Shown here piece by piece: positions 24,764 to 33,240 of a stretch of DNA of 61,957 nucleotides (positions within the stretch are counted from its first letter, which is position 1; each line of letters opens with the position of its first letter). The position numbers and the translations under genes were made by a program. Where the stretch lies: assembly GCA_031282405.1 (NCBI GenBank), contig JAITDU010000019.1, positions 1 through 61,957 on the forward strand, read 5' to 3'. This stretch comes from Coriobacteriales bacterium. Lineage in GTDB: Bacteria > Actinomycetota > Coriobacteriia > Coriobacteriales > UBA8131. Under the pieces are notes generated by a model, which worked only from the letters and a program-made list of their open reading frames with translations, ran no database searches and was not told where the DNA came from.

Positions 24764-26353
24764 ATGTGCGCACATGCAGCCTTAAACACTAAACGCGCCG
24801 CAGACAAAAAACCGTTTTTTGGTGATGTCTGTCTGTTGGGCTTGGAGCTGACCGGCCAAGCAGTAGTTACGTATTTCCTTGAGCATCCCCTAAGTCTTAC
24901 GTCTCTCACAATTTATGCAAGCTGCCCCACCCCCGAGGTCCAGGCCTTTGCCGCAAAATTGCCAAAAAATATAGCAGTTAATCTGGACTGCGCCACTGTA
25001 GTCGGCCACTACGACACCACAGTTGCCAGCCCGGGTATTTCTCCCCAGGCCCCGCTTTACCAAAGTGCTCTGACCTGTTCCGTAGAGCTGATCAGCGAGC
25101 CGGAGTTGGCCTGGCGTGTGTCGCCAGAAGATTGGATAGCCATTACCGGCACTAACGGCAAAACGACAGTAACGGAGCTCACAGCGCATCTGCTGAACGC
25201 AGCGGGCACAAAAGCTTTCGTGGCGGGCAATATTGGCATTCCCTGCATCCAGGCGGTATCCCACCGTCCCCCTGGTAGTTTCATCGTGGCCGAGCTGTCA
25301 TCTTATCAGCTGCATTCGACCGTAGATTTTGCGCCGGATGTAGCCGTCTTGCTCAATATCACCCCCGATCATCTCAACTGGCACGACGGGTTTGAAAACT
25401 ACGCCGCAGACAAGCTAAAACTTTTGGCCAATGTGGACGCGCAAAACCCCGTGATAATCGATGCCACGCTCGAAAATACCCGCAGTCTTGTACGCAAGCT
25501 CAGAAATGAGGGGAGAAGGGTCATCCCGCTGGGTGCCACCGAAGGCATCTACGAGAGCATGATCGAGCGTTGCGGTGCACCCGAGGCCGCCTATGTGGAT
25601 GAGCGCACACAGCGTCTGAATGTTGTCCTTAACGGCGAGCAACTGGAATTGGCCCCAACAAGCAGCCTGAATATCAAAGGCACCCATAACCTCAGTAATG
25701 CCCTGGCCGCAGCTACAGCGGCACTGTGCGTGGGAGCAACGCCGGGTGCCCTCAGCGCTGGTCTGACCAGCTTCAAGCCTCTGGAGCATCGCCTGGAACC
25801 CTGCGGCGAGGTAGCCGGCGTAAACTTTATCAACGATTCCAAAGCAACGAACACCGACGCGGCCATACGGGCAATTATTGCTTTTGGCGACGACGCGCCT
25901 GGAATAAAGACACAGACAACCGCAGCGAGCGATACTGTAAGCGCTGGTACAAACAGCGCAACCGGCACAAAAACCAGCAAGACATATAACTCGGTAATCA
26001 ATACAGCAGACAATGCCGCTCTTATCGTCTTGTTTGGTGGCTCAGACAAAGGCACTGCGTTGGATGACCTCGTCTGTGCCTGCCAGGGCCTGTGCAAATA
26101 TGCCGTCTGCTTTGGCGAGGCCGCAGCACGCTTCTATGCAGCTTTAAGTCCGGCGGTTCCCACCAAGCTGGCCCGTAACCTCGACGATGCCTTTGCCCAG
26201 GCCGTAACGCTGGCTCAGAGCGGCGACGTGGTGCTCCTCTCCCCTGCCTGCGCTTCTTTTGACGAGTTTGCTTCCTTTGAGGCCAGAGGTGCAGCATTCA
26301 AACGCCTGGTGGCCACGTGGGAACAGCAAAATCGTAGGATCGGTGAGAAGTGA
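24764..26353 (+). CDS. murD: UDP-N-acetylmuramoylalanine--D-glutamate ligase MurD
   Basis: About 529 residues carry all MurD landmarks: WIAITGTNGKTTVTELTAHLL near residue 125 (ATP site), NITPDHLNWHDGFENYAADK near residue 197, INDSKATNTDAAIRA near residue 358, LIVLFGGSDKGT and LSPACASFDEFASFEARG at the end. MurD adds D-glutamate to UDP-MurNAc-L-Ala. Length exceeds the usual 450 mainly because of a Thr/Ser/Ala-rich insertion of about 40 residues (TTAASDTVSAGTNSATGTK and flanks) after the ATNTDA motif. Start ATG 24764 is preferred; GTG 24749 is an alternative that adds five residues. The stop overlaps the GTG of ftsW by three bases. Confidence 0.93.
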   Translation: MCAHAALNTKRAADKKPFFGDVCLLGLELTGQAVVTYFLEHPLSLTSLTIYASCPTPEVQAFAAKLPKNIAVNLDCATVVGHYDTTVASPGISPQAPLYQSALTCSVELISEPELAWRVSPEDWIAITGTNGKTTVTELTAHLLNAAGTKAFVAGNIGIPCIQAVSHRPPGSFIVAELSSYQLHSTVDFAPDVAVLLNITPDHLNWHDGFENYAADKLKLLANVDAQNPVIIDATLENTRSLVRKLRNEGRRVIPLGATEGIYESMIERCGAPEAAYVDERTQRLNVVLNGEQLELAPTSSLNIKGTHNLSNALAAATAALCVGATPGALSAGLTSFKPLEHRLEPCGEVAGVNFINDSKATNTDAAIRAIIAFGDDAPGIKTQTTAASDTVSAGTNSATGTKTSKTYNSVINTADNAALIVLFGGSDKGTALDDLVCACQGLCKYAVCFGEAAARFYAALSPAVPTKLARNLDDAFAQAVTLAQSGDVVLLSPACASFDEFASFEARGAAFKRLVATWEQQNRRIGEK

Positions 26354-28059
26354 GCCACGCAGGTAGCAAAGGTGGAGGCATCGGTGGAAACATCGGCCGT
26401 ATGGCGCGTGTCGACACCAAGCCCGGTGCTAGGCAAAGCGTGAGTTCCGGCACCAGACGTAGCGTGGGCCCCGGCACTAATGCCGGCTTGGGTTTCGGCA
26501 CAAAGTCAGGTACCAAGTCAGGTGCCAAACCGAAGCCGAGCGCGAGTTCCAGCACCAAGCCGGACGTAAAGTCCAGCGTAAAGTCCAGCGCCAAACGCAG
26601 TTTCGAAGGTGTGACATCGAATGCTATCTTGGCTCCACGAATCGTCTTTATCAGCATCGTCGGCTGTCTTTTATTGTTTGGGCTCGTGATGCTGTTCAGC
26701 GCCTCGAGCGTGTTCAGTTATTACGCCAACGATAACACCGCGGCGATGTTTACCAAGCAGGTGGTGTTCGTTGTGGTGGGTTGTGTGTTGGCCCTTGCGG
26801 TTGCCATCTTCCCCTTTGAACGGATAATCGATCGTATCTCTTATCCGGGCTGGTTTATAACTGTGGCGTTTTTGGTAGGCACACTGGCGATAGGCAGCCT
26901 GATGTTGGGCTCTAAACGTGAGTTCGAACTGGGGTTCATGTCGTTTCAGCCCAGTGAGTTAGCCAAGATTGCCATGATCTTGGTACTGACGCACCTCGTT
27001 GAGCGGATTCACAAGACAGGTACCAGCCGCCAGTTGGTCGCTGTTATGGTCGTGGCCGCCCTGGTGCCGATAGGCCTGATAGCCGCTGAGCCTGATTTGG
27101 GCACGACGATCATCGCGGTTATCGGCATTCTTTCGGTGCTCTGGTTTGGAGGCATACCTAAGCGAGTGCTGGCGATCATCGTCGCCGCAACCCTCGCTTT
27201 GGGGCTCATCATGATGTTTGCCGTGGACTTTCGACAGGGGCGCTGGGGGGCCTTTCTCGACCCATGGGCCGATCCTTTGGGCAACGGCTACCAGATCCTT
27301 AACTCCTACTACGCCTTTGGCGATGGCGGTTTGTTTGGCGTAGGCATAGGACTGTCACGCCAGAAATTCACTTATCTGCCCGAGGCTCATAACGATTTCA
27401 TCTTTGCGATTGTCGGTGAGGAACTGGGGCTCGTCGGCGCTTTGGTCGTGGTGGCCCTGTTTATGGGCCTTGTGCTCTCAGCATTCCAGATAGCCAGGCA
27501 TGCCCCCTCTCGCACCGGTTCCATCTTAGCGGCGTCCTCGGCGGTGTTGATTGGCAGCCAAGCTTTCTTGAACATGCTCTGCGTCGTTGGTGCCATGCCC
27601 GTCACCGGAAAACCGTTGCCGTTCTTTAGCGCCGGTGGTTCTTCGATGATCTCAACGATGATTCTTGTAGGGTTGATTCTTTCGGTGTCATTCGAATCAA
27701 AAGAACCGTCCGTCCATGATCTGCGCCGCGAGCAGTTAGTCATACTCAACGGTGGCGGAGGGCGGCAACAGGGCGCTTTGGACATCCCTGCGAGCAGTAG
27801 CAGCGCAATCGAGGTCGTTGCTTCTCGAAAGGCGAGTAAGGCTCCCATTCCGGCAAATGGCAGTAACGCGGTACGGTCGGCTCGGGTCATACCCATCTCA
27901 ATGTCAGCGTTACGCAAGAACCGCAGTGGACTGGCAGACCGCTACCGTATGCTTCAGGATAATGCCCCCACCGCAGCAGCCGTTGGAATGTCGGAAAAGC
28001 AAAGCTCGGAACAAAACAGCCGAACCGCCACCCTTTACAGGAAAGTCCGCGTGCCATGA
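26350..28059 (+). CDS. ftsW: Septal peptidoglycan glycosyltransferase FtsW
   Basis: The 569-residue polytopic membrane protein belongs to the SEDS family, which polymerises lipid II at the division septum. Family features are seen in VMLFSASSVFSYY, LMLGSKREFELGFMSFQPSELAKIAMIL near residue 195, AEPDLGTTII near residue 238, the PWADPLGNGYQILNSYYAFGDGGLFGVG stretch near residue 305, and NDFIFAIVGEELG near residue 350. The N-terminus carries about 85 cytoplasmic residues of low complexity (Gly/Ser/Lys/Thr repeats such as GTKSGTKSGAKPKP), unusual for FtsW. The C-terminal 100 residues are also extra-membrane. It starts with GTG overlapping the murD stop; its own stop overlaps a 25-codon frame that leads into murG. 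Confidence 0.93.
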   Translation: MSHAGSKGGGIGGNIGRMARVDTKPGARQSVSSGTRRSVGPGTNAGLGFGTKSGTKSGAKPKPSASSSTKPDVKSSVKSSAKRSFEGVTSNAILAPRIVFISIVGCLLLFGLVMLFSASSVFSYYANDNTAAMFTKQVVFVVVGCVLALAVAIFPFERIIDRISYPGWFITVAFLVGTLAIGSLMLGSKREFELGFMSFQPSELAKIAMILVLTHLVERIHKTGTSRQLVAVMVVAALVPIGLIAAEPDLGTTIIAVIGILSVLWFGGIPKRVLAIIVAATLALGLIMMFAVDFRQGRWGAFLDPWADPLGNGYQILNSYYAFGDGGLFGVGIGLSRQKFTYLPEAHNDFIFAIVGEELGLVGALVVVALFMGLVLSAFQIARHAPSRTGSILAASSAVLIGSQAFLNMLCVVGAMPVTGKPLPFFSAGGSSMISTMILVGLILSVSFESKEPSVHDLRREQLVILNGGGGRQQGALDIPASSSSAIEVVASRKASKAPIPANGSNAVRSARVIPISMSALRKNRSGLADRYRMLQDNAPTAAAVGMSEKQSSEQNSRTATLYRKVRVP

Positions 28060-28133
28060 AAATTACGGTCGTAAGCTTTATAGGCGAGAAGGGCCAAAGT
28101 GACGACCTCAGCGCGAAAGCTCACCTGTCATGA
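28056..28133 (+). CDS. 25-residue frame bridging ftsW and murG
   Basis: ATG at 28056 overlaps the ftsW stop (ATGA), and the TGA at 28131-28133 overlaps the murG ATG (ATGA again). The peptide begins MKITVVSFIGEKGQSDDLS. The double overlap makes translation by ribosomes leaving ftsW likely, with the frame carrying them to murG; without it the two genes would be separated by 70 bases. Whether the peptide itself does anything is unknown. Confidence 0.5.
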   Translation: MKITVVSFIGEKGQSDDLSAKAHLS

Positions 28134-29278
28134 AGCTGGTTGTAACCTCGGGTGGCACCGCTGGCCACGTCTATCCGGCACTGGCGGTAGCAGATTATTT
28201 GTCCCGAGCTGGACACGAGGTGGTTTTCGCCGGCAGCACGAGTGGCATGGAAGCAAAGCTGGTTGCCCAGACAGACTTGGAGTATGTTGCCTTTGAAGCC
28301 CGAGGTTTCAGCCGCCAAAACCCGCTGACACTCCTTACTTCCACGATGCTGCTGGCCAAATCAACGCGAGCGGCCACGTCTTGGCTGAACACAGTACGTC
28401 CACAGGCGGTGGCCGCCTTTGGTGGTTATGTTTCAGTTCCGGTAGGCCGAGCAGCAATCCGCAAGAGCATACCGCTCGTAGTGCACGAACAGAATTCTGC
28501 GTTGGGCTGGGCCAATCGTTATCTGGCTAAGCATGCCAGCGCCGTAGCACTGAGCTATCGTTTGAGTTCGGACGAACTACACTCTGTTGACCCAGCTCGA
28601 ATCAACATTACGGGAAATCCCGTACGTGCCGAGTTTGCTCGCATCGCCAATCCAGACTACGCCCGCGAACTGCGTACGCGCTTCATCCGGGATTTATCGA
28701 TACCTGCCGAAGCAACCGTGCTGCTCGTATTTGGTGGCTCGCAAGGTGCCCGACACATCAATACAGCCATGGTGGGGCTGGCACGCGCGATAGTTGCGCG
28801 CAGTAATTGGTACGTCATTCACCTCACCGGTAAAAACGAATTCGACACCGTCAAATCTCAGCTTGATGAGCAGTTAGGAGACAACACTCAAGACCGTAAA
28901 CGGTGGAAGCTGTTGGATTACTGCGATCAGATGCCGGCGGCTTTCGCTACGGCCGAACTGGTACTGGCGCGGGCCGGGGCCAGCTCGTTGGCCGAGATTG
29001 CAGCAGCACAACTGCCGGCTTTACTCATCCCCTATCCTTATGCCACGAACAATCACCAGGAAAAGAATGCCGCCGCACTGGTGCAGGTCGGCGCTGCTGT
29101 CATGGTGCTGGACAGTATGCTGGACAGCCCACGTTTTGCCCAACAGTTATTTGCCCTGATGGATGATGTCGACGTACGTCGACAGATGCGCACAGCCGCA
29201 GCGGGATTAGGGGCGATGTCGGCCACAGCTGCCGTAGCGGAGTTAATCGTGCGAAGCGCCCAAAAAAGTCAAGGTTAG
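28130..29278 (+). CDS. murG: UDP-GlcNAc:lipid I GlcNAc-transferase MurG
   Basis: The 382-residue GT28 glycosyltransferase makes lipid II on the inner face of the membrane. It opens MKLVVTSGGTAGHVYPALAVAD with the glycine-rich loop, followed by FEARGFSRQNP, AAFGGYVSVPVGRA near residue 100, VVHEQNSALGWANRYLA, FGGSQGARHINTA near residue 203 and ARAGASSLAEIAAAQLPALLIPYPYATNNHQEKNA near residue 284. All substrate-binding motifs are present and length is normal. It is the last gene of murD-ftsW-murG. The usual next genes of the cluster (murC, ftsQ) are absent, and a recombinase gene follows instead. Confidence 0.96.
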   Translation: MKLVVTSGGTAGHVYPALAVADYLSRAGHEVVFAGSTSGMEAKLVAQTDLEYVAFEARGFSRQNPLTLLTSTMLLAKSTRAATSWLNTVRPQAVAAFGGYVSVPVGRAAIRKSIPLVVHEQNSALGWANRYLAKHASAVALSYRLSSDELHSVDPARINITGNPVRAEFARIANPDYARELRTRFIRDLSIPAEATVLLVFGGSQGARHINTAMVGLARAIVARSNWYVIHLTGKNEFDTVKSQLDEQLGDNTQDRKRWKLLDYCDQMPAAFATAELVLARAGASSLAEIAAAQLPALLIPYPYATNNHQEKNAAALVQVGAAVMVLDSMLDSPRFAQQLFALMDDVDVRRQMRTAAAGLGAMSATAAVAELIVRSAQKSQG

Positions 29279-29410
29279 CTACAAAACAAGGGCAAGGGCA
29301 AGGCGCTCCTCAGGATGCTCTCCATAAGACCCGAAACGACTTACCCTGCGTCCACCACCTTTTTTCTCTCCTTTTTGTATCCTTATCATTTTTATGGAGA
29401 AACGAGGTGA

Positions 29411-30022
<612 letters not shown>

Positions 30023-30356
30023 AAACCCATGTCAAAGGGTGGAGAATTTGGCACGGGCCGTACACCAAGTATTACATAAAAACACAGCGAACACACGCGT
30101 CGATATGACTAACGAGTATCCGGCCACAGGCGAGTTGGCTACGAATTTTGGCAGGCCGTATAGCTATTACATAAACGTCAGGACCGACTCCGCTCGCGGC
30201 GGGATCGTGAAAATAGGCTATCCAAGCTAGCATCAATAGATGGGAAGTTTCTATAATTCCCCGTCTATTGTCACGTCCCCTTTCGAGGGCTCACACTGAC
30301 GCGATGTTCAAGCAGACAAGGAACCGTCCCCGTCTATTTCACCGTCTCTTTCATTG
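30023..30356. repeat. Intergenic region with inverted and REP-like repeats
   Basis: This stretch separates the recombinase from mraY. CAATAGATGGGAA (30234-30246) and TTCCCCGTCTATTG (30257-30270) form an imperfect inverted repeat with a 10-base loop. A related stretch beginning AAGGAACCGTCCCCGTC (30318-30348) resembles repeat sequences dispersed in many Coriobacteriia and Firmicutes genomes. The pair could be a REP remnant, a convergent terminator or a recombinase target; a 63-residue open frame at 30039-30230 was not convincing. Confidence 0.45.
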
Positions 30357-31427
30357 CTACAGACTTTGGGCGAAGAACAGGGCGAATCCGAGTGCGGCCA
30401 GAATGGCAGTAATGATCCAGAAACGAATGACTACTTTAATTTCGCTCCAGCCCTTTTGCTCAAAGTGATGATGCAGCGGTGCCATCAAAAATATACGCTT
30501 TCGAGTTAGTTTATAGTAGGCCACCTGGGCGATGACGCTGAGGGCCTCAACCACAAACAGACCGCCCACGACCAAAGATACAACCTCGGTTTTGGTCAAT
30601 ACGGCCAAGGCGGCAAAAGCCGCACCGAGTGCCAACGAGCCGGTGTCTCCCATAAAGATACTGGCCGGAAAGGCATTGAACCACAAAAAACCCACACAGG
30701 CTCCGGTTACGGCTGCCGCGAACAGTGCGAGATTGAGTTGGTCGGTACGGTAAGCAATAGCCGCCATCACAAGCATGGCCAACATCACCGCGCCACCGGC
30801 CAGACCATCCAGACCATCAACAAGGTTGACAGCATTGGACATTCCGGCCATCAACATAAACACAAAGAACATATACACCCAGGGAATGCGCAACACGATT
30901 CCCTGGCCAAAATCGATGCTCGTCGTAAGCACACCCAGATCAATCGGCTCAAAAAAGGGTATGGTGATCGTTGGTTCAATGCCGGCCAGATTCACAGCCG
31001 CCAGGCAAAACACTACAGAGATCAGCGTAAGGCAGATCATCTTGGCGTTGGGTCTGAGCCCCAGCGAACGTTCCTTGATAACCTTGGACATATCGTCAAC
31101 GAGACCCATAGCGCCGGTGAGTACGGTCACCAGCGTTACCAGCAGGAGCGGCACCATGCCAGACGGCTCGTTATACTGACCAAACAGCATCACGGTTATC
31201 ACGACCGCCACGAGCAAGACCACGCCGCCCATTGTAGGGGTACCCTGTTTGACAAGATGGTGTTGCGGACCGTCAGCACGAATCTGCTGACCTATCTGAC
31301 GCACTTTGAGCAGTCTTATCCACAACGGCAAAATGAGCATGGTCAACGCCATGGCGATAAAAATTGCCAGAAATACCAGGAACGTGGGGTATTGGGCCAA
31401 TACGGTCTCACCAAACATCAGCGCCAC
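30357..31427 (-). CDS. mraY: Phospho-MurNAc-pentapeptide translocase MraY
   Basis: The 356-residue integral membrane enzyme moves phospho-MurNAc-pentapeptide to undecaprenyl phosphate, giving lipid I. Motifs are RADGPQHHLVKQGTPTMGGVV near residue 50, GLVDDMSKVIKERSLGLRPNAKM near residue 108 (catalytic Asp pair), NAVNLVDGLDGLAGG near residue 200, AFPASIFMGDTGSLALGA near residue 255 and LMAPLHHHFEQKGW near residue 320. About ten membrane helices are visible and length is normal. It is the last leftward gene of mraZ-rsmH-ftsL-ftsI-murF-mraY and faces the recombinase. Its usual downstream neighbour murD lies in opposite orientation. Confidence 0.97.
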   Translation of the reverse strand: MALMFGETVLAQYPTFLVFLAIFIAMALTMLILPLWIRLLKVRQIGQQIRADGPQHHLVKQGTPTMGGVVLLVAVVITVMLFGQYNEPSGMVPLLLVTLVTVLTGAMGLVDDMSKVIKERSLGLRPNAKMICLTLISVVFCLAAVNLAGIEPTITIPFFEPIDLGVLTTSIDFGQGIVLRIPWVYMFFVFMLMAGMSNAVNLVDGLDGLAGGAVMLAMLVMAAIAYRTDQLNLALFAAAVTGACVGFLWFNAFPASIFMGDTGSLALGAAFAALAVLTKTEVVSLVVGGLFVVEALSVIAQVAYYKLTRKRIFLMAPLHHHFEQKGWSEIKVVIRFWIITAILAALGFALFFAQSL

Positions 31428-31496
31428 CTTTCGCCTGAGAGCCTTTGGGCAACGCAGTGCCGAAGATGCTGTTCGTCATAAAATTACACACGTCTC

Positions 31497-33083
31497 TCAC
31501 ACCTTTGAGCCGATCTGTTCCAGTTTGGCTACCAACTTCTCCAGTTGCATGCCACGCGAGGCTTTGACCAGCACCACGTCTTTGACCGGTGCAGCATTGT
31601 TTGAGGCGGTGGCGGAAGCGAAATCGTTGGCAGTGGCGGAGTCGTTGGCGGGGTCGTTGGCGGGGTCGTTGGCGCTCGTGGAGTCGCTAGAATCTTTTTC
31701 GCTCGTATAAACACTCTGCCCTTCGCACAAAAGAGACGTAAGGACCTCAACGGCCGTGGCACTGTTGGCGCAGGAAAATACGCGTTCGGCAGGCATGCCC
31801 ACCGCCAGAGCGCCCTCGGCGATAGAGGCACCGAGTTCTCCCACAGTAACCAGAATATCTACACCACTCACAAAGGCAAAGGCGCCGATTTCGCGGTGAA
31901 AAGCCTGCTCTTCCGATCCCAGTTCGTACATATCACCCAAAACCGCGATATGGCGGCCCCGGGCGCTAAACTGACCCAGCAGTTGCAAGGCCGCACGCAT
32001 GGAATCAGGATTGGCGTTATAGGTATCGTTGATGATGGCACCAAAACGGGTGCGAATTATCTCCTGGCGCAACGCAGCAGGCTTGGCCTCGGTAAGGGCC
32101 GCAAGAATCTTGGGGACCGGAACTCCAGCGGCAATGCCCACGGCCACCGCCGCTAAGGCGTTGTAGACGTTGTGCTCACCCGGCAGGCCCACGCGAGCCG
32201 GATACTCGCGACCATCCGGCAGCCACAAAACAAAAGACGGATGACCACCGGCATCGTAGCTGATGCCGGTAGCCCTCAGATCGTTGTTGGCTCCAAGACC
32301 ATAGGAGACCACCGTAACAGTGCGTTCGTCTAACCGAGCAAGCTCACGCAGACGTTGGCTATAGGGGTCATCTCCGTTGAGAATGGCGATGCCGGTCGTG
32401 TCGGGCAAGCTGGCAAACAGCTCGGACTTGGCCCGGGCGATATTCTCCCGCGAACCCAAAAGCTCGCAGTGAGCCACGCCCACATTGGTTATCACGCCAA
32501 TCTTGGGCAGGGCGACCCTGCACAGTGCCGCTATCTCGCCCAGAGCCTGCATGCCCATCTCGGCTACAATCATCTCATGTTTGGGGTCAGCGTCCAGAAT
32601 AGTGGCCGGCAGACCAATCTCGTTGTTGCGGTTGCCGGGAGTAGCATGGGTGTTAAAGCCGGCCGCGAGAACACCGGCGATAAGATCCTTCGTCGTCGTC
32701 TTGCCCGAGGAACCCGTGATGCCCACAACCGTGGCCGGCAGTTTTTGCCTGTAGGCGGCCGCCAAGGATTGCAGAGCGGCAAATATGTCGTCGTCAGGGG
32801 CATGCAACAGCGCGGCTCCCGTCTGGGTGGCAACAGCCATAACATCCGCGCTTGGCTTTTTGGAAGCAATAGCCGCTACCGCCCCAAGCCTTAAAGCCTC
32901 AATGATGTAGTCATTGCCATCTGCGCGCTCACCCTTGACGGCCACAAACAGGCTGGCCGGCCCCGCCAGGCGCGAGTCCCACACCAGCTCCGTAGCCTGC
33001 GTTGTGCCCGTAGTGGGAGCAACCACCACCTCAGAAGCGGAAAACGCGATGATATCATCTACACTCAGGTTCATATCTGCCAT
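31497..33083 (-). CDS. murF: UDP-MurNAc-tripeptide--D-Ala-D-Ala ligase MurF
   Basis: The 528-residue Mur ligase adds D-Ala-D-Ala to the tripeptide precursor. Motifs are VAVKGERADGNDYI near residue 48, VVGITGSSGKTTTKDLIAGVL near residue 118, TPGNRNNEIGLPATIL near residue 145, VAEMGMQALGEIA near residue 172, and INDTYNANPDSMRAAL near residue 355. The C-terminal domain is interrupted near residue 465 by a low-complexity insertion of about 40 residues (SANDPANDPANDSATAND), encoded by short tandem repeats, before the conserved VLVKASRGMQLEKLV end. It lies between ftsI (157 bases upstream, with a tandem repeat in the gap) and mraY. Confidence 0.95.
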   Translation of the reverse strand: MADMNLSVDDIIAFSASEVVVAPTTGTTQATELVWDSRLAGPASLFVAVKGERADGNDYIIEALRLGAVAAIASKKPSADVMAVATQTGAALLHAPDDDIFAALQSLAAAYRQKLPATVVGITGSSGKTTTKDLIAGVLAAGFNTHATPGNRNNEIGLPATILDADPKHEMIVAEMGMQALGEIAALCRVALPKIGVITNVGVAHCELLGSRENIARAKSELFASLPDTTGIAILNGDDPYSQRLRELARLDERTVTVVSYGLGANNDLRATGISYDAGGHPSFVLWLPDGREYPARVGLPGEHNVYNALAAVAVGIAAGVPVPKILAALTEAKPAALRQEIIRTRFGAIINDTYNANPDSMRAALQLLGQFSARGRHIAVLGDMYELGSEEQAFHREIGAFAFVSGVDILVTVGELGASIAEGALAVGMPAERVFSCANSATAVEVLTSLLCEGQSVYTSEKDSSDSTSANDPANDPANDSATANDFASATASNNAAPVKDVVLVKASRGMQLEKLVAKLEQIGSKV

Positions 33084-33161
33084 TCTATCGTAGTAACAAA
33101 AGCCCGTTGGCCCGGAGAGAAAAACTATCCCGCGCGGCCTTCCTGTGCGCGGATTGAGTTC

Positions 33162-33213
33162 ATGCGCTTCGATCGCGCACCTTAATCATATGCTTCGATC
33201 GTACACCTTAATC
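33162..33213. repeat. 26-base tandem repeat between ftsI and murF
   Basis: Two 26-base units (33162-33187 and 33188-33213) share the core GCTTCGATCG then ACACCTTAATC with few differences. They fill much of the gap between ftsI and murF. They carry no open frame or terminator. Confidence 0.7.
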
Positions 33214-33240
33214 GTACGCGCCAATCGCGCGCGCCCTGGC

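Noticed and set aside
30039-30230. 63-residue plus-strand frame after the recombinase
   Set aside because: No ribosome binding site, no recognisable motif and low coding character; kept only as intergenic sequence.
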